Shown one piece after another: positions 27,572 to 33,000 of a stretch of 33,000 nt of DNA. The DNA is from an uncultured Pelagibacteraceae bacterium (lineage in GTDB: Bacteria > Pseudomonadota > Alphaproteobacteria > Pelagibacterales > Pelagibacteraceae). The DNA lies in the NCBI GenBank assembly GCA_902594405.1, contig CACJMB010000010.1:1-33000 (forward strand), read 5' to 3'. The notes beneath the pieces were generated by a model. It was not told where the DNA came from. It made no database searches and saw only the letters and a list, made by a program, of their open reading frames with translations. Within the stretch, counting starts at the first letter, position 1. Each line of letters starts with the position of its first letter. A program made the position numbers and the translations under genes.

Positions 27572-28305
27572 AATTAGATAAAAATTTTTTTTCAGAAAAT
27601 ATAAAAACTTTAATTTATGCATTAATAATTGCAGTTATAATTAGATCTCTTTTAGTACAACCATTTTATATTCCATCGTCATCCATGGAACCTACTTTAT
27701 TAGTAGGTGATAGGTTGTTTGTAACAAAATATACCTATGGATATAGCAAACATTCATTTCCTTTTAGTCCTCCAATATTAAACAAAAGAATTATGTTTAG
27801 TAGTCCGGAAAGAGGTGATGTAATTGTATTTAAAACCCCAGCAGATAATCGAACAGATTACATTAAAAGATTAATTGGTTTACCTGGTGATAAAATTCAA
27901 TTTATAGACTCTAATTTATATTTAAATAATTCTGAAATTCTTAAATCTAAAATTAATAACAAAACTACAATTTTCTGTGGCAACAAAAGTATTGATGTTT
28001 ATAGATTTGAAGAAAAACTTTCAAATGGTAAAAAATTTCATACTGTTTATTTAAAAGATTACACCTATCAAAATTCTGATGTGTTTACTGTACCAAAAGA
28101 TCATTATTTCTTTTTAGGAGATAACAGAGACTGTTCTAAAGATAGCAGGTACTTAACAAGTGTTGGATATGTACATAAAGATAATTTAGTAGGAAAAGCT
28201 CAATTTATATTTTTCTCTTCAGATAAAAGAATAGGAAGTTTTATTGAATTTTGGAAATGGCATAAGTCAATAAGATTTAATAGAACCTTTAATAAAATTA
28301 ATTAA
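27568..28305 (+). CDS. lepB: signal peptidase I
   Basis: Membrane-bound serine protease that removes Sec/Tat signal peptides. A single N-terminal transmembrane helix (about 14-30) anchors it. The catalytic serine is S39 in PSSSMEPT and the general base K100 in YIKRLIGLPGD. The GDNRDCSKDSR box is near the C-terminus. At 245 residues it has the usual alphaproteobacterial size. Order acpS-lepB-rnc is conserved. It overlaps rnc by one base. Confidence 0.97.
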   Translation: MKLDKNFFSENIKTLIYALIIAVIIRSLLVQPFYIPSSSMEPTLLVGDRLFVTKYTYGYSKHSFPFSPPILNKRIMFSSPERGDVIVFKTPADNRTDYIKRLIGLPGDKIQFIDSNLYLNNSEILKSKINNKTTIFCGNKSIDVYRFEEKLSNGKKFHTVYLKDYTYQNSDVFTVPKDHYFFLGDNRDCSKDSRYLTSVGYVHKDNLVGKAQFIFFSSDKRIGSFIEFWKWHKSIRFNRTFNKIN

Positions 28306-28973
28306 TGAAAATTAACTATCAAAGTTTAGAAAAAAAAATTGATTTAAAATTTAAAAATAAAGATCTACTTGTTCAAGCCCTCACACATAAAAGCTTTAAT
28401 CCAAATGAAAATAATGAAAAGATAGAGTTTCTGGGTGATAGAGTTCTTGGTTTAGTCATAGCAAAAAAACTTTTAGAAATTTATCCAGGAGAAAAAGAGG
28501 GTATTCTTGATAAAAAATTTGCATCGCTAGTTAATAAAAAAACTTGTCTGGATATAGCAAAAAAAATCAATTTAGCTAGTTATGTTAAAACATTTAACCT
28601 CAACAATAAAAAAATAAAAATTGAGGACAAAATTCTATCTGATAGCTGTGAAGCATTAATTGGTGCTATTTATCTTGATAAAGGTTTTACAATAGTTGAA
28701 AAAACAATTTTAAACTTGTGGCAAGATCATATTGAAAAAAGTGTAGTTACAGAAATAGATGCAAAAACAAAGTTACAGGAATTAACTTTAAAAAACTTTA
28801 AAAAATTACCTAATTATAAATTAATTTCAAATACAGGTCCAAGACACAAACCCATATTTAAAGTTGGAGTAAAATTGCCCAATACAAAATATTTTATAGC
28901 GACTGGAAAATCAAAGAAAGAAGCTGAACAAAATGCTGCTATAGAATGTTTAAAAAATACAAATAAACAATGA
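28305..28973 (+). CDS. rnc: ribonuclease III
   Basis: Cuts double-stranded RNA in rRNA and mRNA processing. The 222-residue protein has the nuclease motif NEKIEFLGDRVLG with E38, E41 and D45, and D113/E116 in LSDSCEALIGA. The C-terminal double-stranded RNA binding domain (about 152-218) starts DAKTKLQE and ends GKSKKEAEQNAAIECL. It overlaps recO by four bases; the era gene that normally follows rnc in alphaproteobacteria is absent. Confidence 0.97.
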   Translation: MKINYQSLEKKIDLKFKNKDLLVQALTHKSFNPNENNEKIEFLGDRVLGLVIAKKLLEIYPGEKEGILDKKFASLVNKKTCLDIAKKINLASYVKTFNLNNKKIKIEDKILSDSCEALIGAIYLDKGFTIVEKTILNLWQDHIEKSVVTEIDAKTKLQELTLKNFKKLPNYKLISNTGPRHKPIFKVGVKLPNTKYFIATGKSKKEAEQNAAIECLKNTNKQ

Positions 28974-29650
28974 ATTGGTCAGACGAAGGATTTTTAATAA
29001 GTAAAAATAGATATAATGAAAATTCATTAATTGCTGAATTATTTACAAAAGATAAAGGAAAGATATCCGGAATTATATTTGGCGGTACTTCAAAAAAAAT
29101 TAAAAATTATCTTCAGCTTGGTAATAAACTCCATGTTAATTACAATTCTAAAAATGAAAACAGAATAGGTTATTTTAAAATTGAAATTTTAAATGCCTAT
29201 ACCCCATTATATTTTGATCATAAGCAAAAGTTATCCTGTATTACATCTGCTATGAATTTAATCAAAATATTAACAGCAGAGTCTCAATCTAACGATAAAG
29301 TTTATTTTATAATTCAAAATTTATTTTTAATTTTAAAAGAAAAAGATTGGATAAAAAAATATATATTTTGGGAATTGGAGTTACTTAAAATATTAGGATA
29401 TGACTTAGCTCTTGAAAATTTAGTTGAAAAAGATTTAGAAGGTAACAAAACTGTATATTATGCAAGTTCTTTAAATGAAAAAAAATATGTACCTAATTTT
29501 TTGATTGAAAAAGATATAGAAGTTAATGATCTTGGGACTTTATTGAATGGTTTGAAATTAGTAGGCGATTATTTGGATAAAACTATATTAAGACCAAATA
29601 ATTTAAATTATCCAAATAGCAGGTTATTATTCTTAAATACGTTAAAATAA
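28970..29650 (+). CDS. recO: DNA repair protein RecO
   Basis: Recombination mediator that works with RecR to load RecA. The 226-residue protein has the N-terminal OB-fold pattern (DEGFLISKNRYNENSLIAEL, then FTKDKGKISGIIFGG). A helical domain follows, with FWELELLKILGYDLAL at about 142-157, a common RecO landmark. No zinc-finger cysteines are seen. It ends flush against the convergent hemB stop. Confidence 0.92.
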   Translation: MNWSDEGFLISKNRYNENSLIAELFTKDKGKISGIIFGGTSKKIKNYLQLGNKLHVNYNSKNENRIGYFKIEILNAYTPLYFDHKQKLSCITSAMNLIKILTAESQSNDKVYFIIQNLFLILKEKDWIKKYIFWELELLKILGYDLALENLVEKDLEGNKTVYYASSLNEKKYVPNFLIEKDIEVNDLGTLLNGLKLVGDYLDKTILRPNNLNYPNSRLLFLNTLK

Positions 29651-30640
29651 TTATTTTATTATTTTATCAATTCTATCAGCGTAATAACTTACTATAGCAT
29701 TGGCACCAGCTCTCTTAAAAGCAACTAAGCTTTCATATATAGCATCTTTATTAATTAATTTTTTTGTTATAGCTGTTTCAATTAAGCTGTATTCTCCTGA
29801 TACTTGATAGGCAAATACAGGTAATTTAAATTTTTCTTTAATTGATTTTATTATGTCTAAGTAGGGCATACCTGGTTTAACCATTACCATATCAGCACCT
29901 TCTTTAATATCTAATGCGACCTCTCTTAAAGCTTCATCAGAATTTCTATAATCCATCTGATAAGTTTTTTTGTCTCCTTTTAAAGAACCTTTAGATCCGA
30001 CTGCATCTCTAAAAGGTCCATAAAAGCTTGAAGCATATTTTGCAGCGTACGATAATATTTGAACGTTTTGGAATTTATTTTTATCTAAAGCTTTTCTTAT
30101 TTTTCCTATTCTGCCATCCATCATGTCTGAAGGAGCCAGTACATCACAACCCATCTCAGCTTGTAGTAATGACTGATTGATCAAAACCTCAATTGTTTCA
30201 TCATTTAATATGGTGTTAGATTTTATCAAACCATCATGACCATGTGATGTATAAGGATCTAAAGCAACATCACACATTATACCAATTTTGTTTTTGTATC
30301 TTTTTTTGACTTCTTGTATTGCTTTACAGACTAAATTATTTTCATTCAGTGATTCTGTTCCCAATTCATCTTTTTTTGAGTTTTGTGTCTTTGGGAAAAG
30401 AGCTATCATTGGTATTCCTAATTTTATTGCTTTATCCACAATTTGGCTCAATCGATTAATTGTATACCTGTAAACGCCAGGCATTGATGAAATTTCTTGT
30501 CGTTTATTTGAACCTTCAATTAAAAAAATAGGGAGTATAAAGTCATTTGGACTTAAGGTATTTTCTTGAATCAATCTTCTTGACCAAGGATCTTTTCTGC
30601 TTCTTCTGAGTCTAAGACTAGGATATTTACCAATAATCAT
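29651..30640 (-). CDS. hemB: porphobilinogen synthase (delta-aminolevulinate dehydratase)
   Basis: Condenses two 5-aminolevulinates to porphobilinogen in haem synthesis. The 329-residue TIM barrel carries both Schiff-base lysines: K201 in YAAKYASSFYGPFRDA and K255 in MVKPGMPYLDI. Where zinc-dependent enzymes have cysteines, this has D124, D128 and H135-D136 (CDVALDPYTSHGHDG), the aspartate-type site of alphaproteobacterial, magnesium-stimulated forms. Alone on its strand, divergent from the AspH-like gene across 73 bp. Confidence 0.96.
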   Translation of the reverse strand: MIIGKYPSLRLRRSRKDPWSRRLIQENTLSPNDFILPIFLIEGSNKRQEISSMPGVYRYTINRLSQIVDKAIKLGIPMIALFPKTQNSKKDELGTESLNENNLVCKAIQEVKKRYKNKIGIMCDVALDPYTSHGHDGLIKSNTILNDETIEVLINQSLLQAEMGCDVLAPSDMMDGRIGKIRKALDKNKFQNVQILSYAAKYASSFYGPFRDAVGSKGSLKGDKKTYQMDYRNSDEALREVALDIKEGADMVMVKPGMPYLDIIKSIKEKFKLPVFAYQVSGEYSLIETAITKKLINKDAIYESLVAFKRAGANAIVSYYADRIDKIIK

Positions 30641-30713
30641 GTTTTAATTTACTTTTAAATTGCGACAAATGTAATATACACATATACAAAAAAAAGAGTA
30701 GAAAGCAATCACG
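30641..30713. promoter_or_regulatory. divergent hemB / AspH-like promoter region
   Basis: On the plus strand TTGCGA (30660-30665) and TATACA (30683-30688), each 4 of 6 to the sigma-70 consensus, are separated by exactly 17 bp. Transcription would start near 30695, leaving about 20 bases of leader with AGAGTAG and GAAAG as weak ribosome-binding candidates. TTGCGACA (30660-30667) recurs in the ruvX/gatC gap. No clear hemB promoter is assigned. Confidence 0.4.
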
Positions 30714-31352
30714 ATGGCGACAGAAAACTCAAAAGTTGTAGACTTAAATATCAAAAAAGAAGATAGAATTTTAGACTTTAGTGATTTCCAGAAACAAGAA
30801 ATTAAGTTTGATATAGAGAAACTACAAGAAGCATATCACCAAATAGTTAAGATTAAAAAATTTGAAGATGCAGGTGTTACTCATTTTGGCGCTATATCTC
30901 TAACTCAAATACCTGGTGATCCAGATTCAATAAAAGGTAATAAAGCTCGTGGAGTATACTGGACTAAACCTGACAAATCAGGAAAAGAAGTTTCTAGAGA
31001 CGAAATTATTGATGAATCATCTTACTCAGAATTTATTAAAGACTATGAGAACACATATTTTAAAGAGGTTTATGATGTCCTTTCAAAAAAATATAAACTT
31101 GGAAGAGTTAGGATTCTTTTAAAAGAGCCAAGATCAACTTTAAGCTGGCATAGAGATCCTGAACCAAGATTACATATACCTATTATAACAAACCCTGGTT
31201 GTTTAATGGTAATTGATAATGTTGCTAAACATATGCCTGCTGATGGTTCAGTTTGGGTTACAAACAATACTAAATATCACAATGCATTTAATGGTGGAGA
31301 AGAGAATAGAATACATTTAGTTGCTTGTGTTTTAGATTATAAATTTAATTAA
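30714..31352 (+). CDS. AspH-type 2-oxoglutarate/Fe(II) oxygenase-like protein
   Basis: A 212-residue protein with the aspartyl/asparaginyl beta-hydroxylase fold, one domain only. Likely iron ligands are H146 and D148 in SWHRDPEP and H189 in YHNAFN; R199 in ENRIHLVA is placed to bind 2-oxoglutarate. RLHIPIITNPG (152-162) is the strongest family segment. The first 55 residues are charged and not recognised. No signal peptide, so cytoplasmic. Substrate unknown: relatives hydroxylate peptides or free amino acids. It starts a run with rpiB (1-bp gap) and glyA. The family is moderately sure; the reaction is not. Confidence 0.78.
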   Translation: MATENSKVVDLNIKKEDRILDFSDFQKQEIKFDIEKLQEAYHQIVKIKKFEDAGVTHFGAISLTQIPGDPDSIKGNKARGVYWTKPDKSGKEVSRDEIIDESSYSEFIKDYENTYFKEVYDVLSKKYKLGRVRILLKEPRSTLSWHRDPEPRLHIPIITNPGCLMVIDNVAKHMPADGSVWVTNNTKYHNAFNGGEENRIHLVACVLDYKFN

Positions 31353-31353
31353 T

Positions 31354-31779
31354 TTGAAAAAAGTATTTATTTCATCAGATCACGCTGGATTTAAATTAAA
31401 AGAAACAATCAAAGTTTATTTAAGGAATAAAAAAATAAAATTTGAGGATCTTGGTCCCAAAGATGATAGCAGCGTTGATTATCCTGACTATGCTCATAAA
31501 GTTGCTAGAAAAGTCAAAATAAGAAAGAGTAATGTTGGTATTTTAGTGTGTGGTTCTGGGACTGGAATGAATATTGCGGCAAATAAGCATAAAAATATTC
31601 GCGCCGCACAATGTTTTAATCTAAAATCAACGAAATTATCCAGATTGCATAACGATGCAAACATCATTACATTAGGATCAAGGTTGATAACCAAAAAAAA
31701 TGCTTTGAAATTTGTAAGTGTTTTTTTAGATACAAAATTTGACGGTGGAAGACACTTGAGAAGGGTTAAGAAAATATAA
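31354..31779 (+). CDS. rpiB: ribose-5-phosphate isomerase B
   Basis: Interconverts ribose-5-phosphate and ribulose-5-phosphate. The 141-residue protein has [11 protein letters not shown] (7-17), the base cysteine C66 in [17 protein letters not shown]99 in RLHNDAN, and the basic phosphate-binding tail GGRHLRRV. The start is a TTG at 31354; no ATG is near, and the family starts just here. It lies one base after the AspH-like gene and two before glyA. In many bacteria rpiB precedes glyA. Confidence 0.94.
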   Translation: MKKVFISSDHAGFKLKETIKVYLRNKKIKFEDLGPKDDSSVDYPDYAHKVARKVKIRKSNVGILVCGSGTGMNIAANKHKNIRAAQCFNLKSTKLSRLHNDANIITLGSRLITKKNALKFVSVFLDTKFDGGRHLRRVKKI

Positions 31780-31781
31780 TT

Positions 31782-33000
31782 ATGTCGAGCGAAAAAAGTT
31801 ATTTAAACGATAGTTATAAAAGTTTTTTTGAGGATAGTTTATCTGTAAAAGATCCAGAACTTTATAAAGCTATTAAAGATGAATTAATTAGACAGCAACA
31901 ACATATAGAGCTAATTGCGTCTGAAAATATAGTATCTCAAGCAGTATTAGAAGCACAAGGATCAGTTTTAACTAACAAATATGCCGAAGGTTATCCTGGT
32001 AAAAGATATTATAATGGTTGCGAGCATGTTGATGTAGCAGAAAACCTTGCTATTGAAAGATTAAAAAAATTATTTAATTGTAAATTTGCAAATGCTCAAC
32101 CACACTCAGGTGCACAAGCTAATGGAGCAGTGTTTTTAGCCCTGTTAAGCCCAGGTGATACGTTCATGGGTATGAGTTTAAATTCAGGTGGTCACATTAC
32201 TCATGGATTAAAAATTTCAATGTCTGGTAAATGGTTTAACGCTATAGGTTATGATGTAGACAAAGAATCTGAGTTGATAGATTATGATAATGTTGAAAAA
32301 CTTGCATTAGAACATAAACCTAAACTAATCATTGCAGGCGGAAGTGCTTATTCTAGAGTAATTGACTTTAAAAGATTTAGAGAAATAGCAGATAAAGTTG
32401 GAGCATATCTAATGGTTGATATGGCTCACTTTTCAGGATTAGTTGCTGGTAAAGGGTACCCTAATCCATGTGACTATGCTCATGTAGTTACTTCAACAAC
32501 TCACAAAGTATTTAGAAGCGCAAGAGGAGGAATAATTTTAACTAATCATGAAGATCTTGCTAAAAAATTTAACACAGCCGTTTTTCCTGGTTATCAGGGA
32601 GGACCTTTAATGCATATTATTGCGGCAAAAGCAGCTGGCTTTCTTGAGGCGCTACAACCAGAATTTCAAGATTACATTAAATCTGTTTTAGCAAACGCAA
32701 AAATGTTAGCAGAAACCTTAAAAAATAATGGATTTAAAATTTATTCAGATGGAACAGATACACATTTGATGTTGGTTGATTTGAGACCCTACAATGTAAA
32801 AGGAAATCTTGCGGCAGAGAGTTTGTCTAGAGCAAACATTACATGTAATAAAAATGGTATTCCATTTGATACAGAAAAACCAATGATAACATCCGGAATA
32901 AGATTAGGAACTCAAGCGGCTACAACTCGTGGATTTGGTTTAAATGAGTTTAAAACGGTAGGTGAATTAATAACAAAAACTCTGAAAGGTTTATCTGAAA
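31782..33000 (+). CDS. glyA: serine hydroxymethyltransferase, 3' end outside window
   Basis: PLP enzyme that interconverts serine and glycine with the folate one-carbon pool. 406 codons are in view, without stop. Visible motifs include [56 protein letters not shown] and [15 protein letters not shown]. The PLP lysine is K242 in [14 protein letters not shown]. The usual THKTLRGPRGG there is changed to [12 protein letters not shown] 16-residue N-terminal extension relative to E. coli GlyA precedes DPELYKAI. With sarcosine oxidase in the same window, glycine and one-carbon flow is well served. Confidence 0.95.
   Translation, partial: MSSEKSYLNDSYKSFFEDSLSVKDPELYKAIKDELIRQQQHIELIASENIVSQAVLEAQGSVLTNKYAEGYPGKRYYNGCEHVDVAENLAIERLKKLFNCKFANAQPHSGAQANGAVFLALLSPGDTFMGMSLNSGGHITHGLKISMSGKWFNAIGYDVDKESELIDYDNVEKLALEHKPKLIIAGGSAYSRVIDFKRFREIADKVGAYLMVDMAHFSGLVAGKGYPNPCDYAHVVTSTTHKVFRSARGGIILTNHEDLAKKFNTAVFPGYQGGPLMHIIAAKAAGFLEALQPEFQDYIKSVLANAKMLAETLKNNGFKIYSDGTDTHLMLVDLRPYNVKGNLAAESLSRANITCNKNGIPFDTEKPMITSGIRLGTQAATTRGFGLNEFKTVGELITKTLKGLSE

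Noticed and set aside
31780..31781. Glycine riboswitch ahead of glyA, or another riboswitch ahead of soxB
   Set aside because: Glycine riboswitches are known in SAR11, but glyA has only two bases before it and the soxB gap (67 bp) is too short and lacks the expected structure.
1..33000. Search for CRISPR arrays, insertion sequences, integrases, toxin-antitoxin or phage-defence genes
   Set aside because: No direct-repeat arrays, transposase or integrase motifs, or recognised defence domains were seen on either strand; all sizeable frames are accounted for by the genes listed.

Overview
The window is a gene-dense, very AT-rich stretch (about 70% A+T by eye) of a streamlined bacterial chromosome. 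Gene order and protein character point to an alphaproteobacterium of the SAR11 / Candidatus Pelagibacter type. The supporting signs are Lys/Asn/Ile-rich proteins, almost no intergenic DNA, 1-8 bp start/stop overlaps, an alphaproteobacterial Asp-type HemB, and a dapA-smpB-rsh-pdxJ-acpS-lepB-rnc-recO block. This assignment is an inference from sequence character, not a database match. No mobile element, prophage, CRISPR array or rRNA is visible, and no gene-free stretch exceeds about 75 bases.

Layout. (1) 1-1444, plus strand: the 3' end of galU overlapping ugd (nucleotide-sugar synthesis). (2) 8092 down to 1446, minus strand: ruvX, pyrB, a dihydroorotase-like pyrC that lacks the catalytic HxH, plsY, topA, a small Lys-rich exported protein and a RidA-family gene. 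(3) 8143-14800, plus strand: gatC-gatA-gatB, a family-3 O-methyltransferase, trhO, a MATE exporter and a signal-bearing SNase-like nuclease. (4) 19893 down to 14803, minus strand: soxB-soxD-soxA-soxG, the heterotetrameric sarcosine oxidase. (5) 19961-20052: tRNA-Ser(GCU), whose CCA end touches the stop codon of a convergent lytic transglycosylase gene (22278 down to 20053). (6) 22322-29650, plus strand: dapA-smpB-folK-rsh-pyrE-pdxJ-acpS-lepB-rnc-recO, with overlapping or nearly abutting genes. (7) 30640 down to 29651: hemB. (8) 30714 to the window edge, plus strand: an AspH-like oxygenase, rpiB and glyA (cut by the edge).

How the genes work together. gatCAB completes Gln/Asn-tRNA charging. 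The next two genes, an O-methyltransferase overlapping trhO by one base, together look like a two-step wobble-uridine pathway (U34 to ho5U34 to mo5U34); this is the most interesting functional proposal here. Sarcosine oxidase turns sarcosine into glycine plus a one-carbon unit, and GlyA links glycine, serine and the folate pool. pyrB, pyrC' and pyrE are three pieces of UMP synthesis.

Most of the window is ordinary housekeeping. I found no clear unknown system, but several points merit checking: the predicted TrmR-TrhO pair, a catalytically dead PyrC', an Rsh enzyme that lacks the region between TGS and ACT, genes missing from otherwise conserved neighbourhoods (era, rpoZ, dprA), an unassigned exported small protein, a stand-alone AspH-type oxygenase, and a motif shared by two divergent promoter regions.
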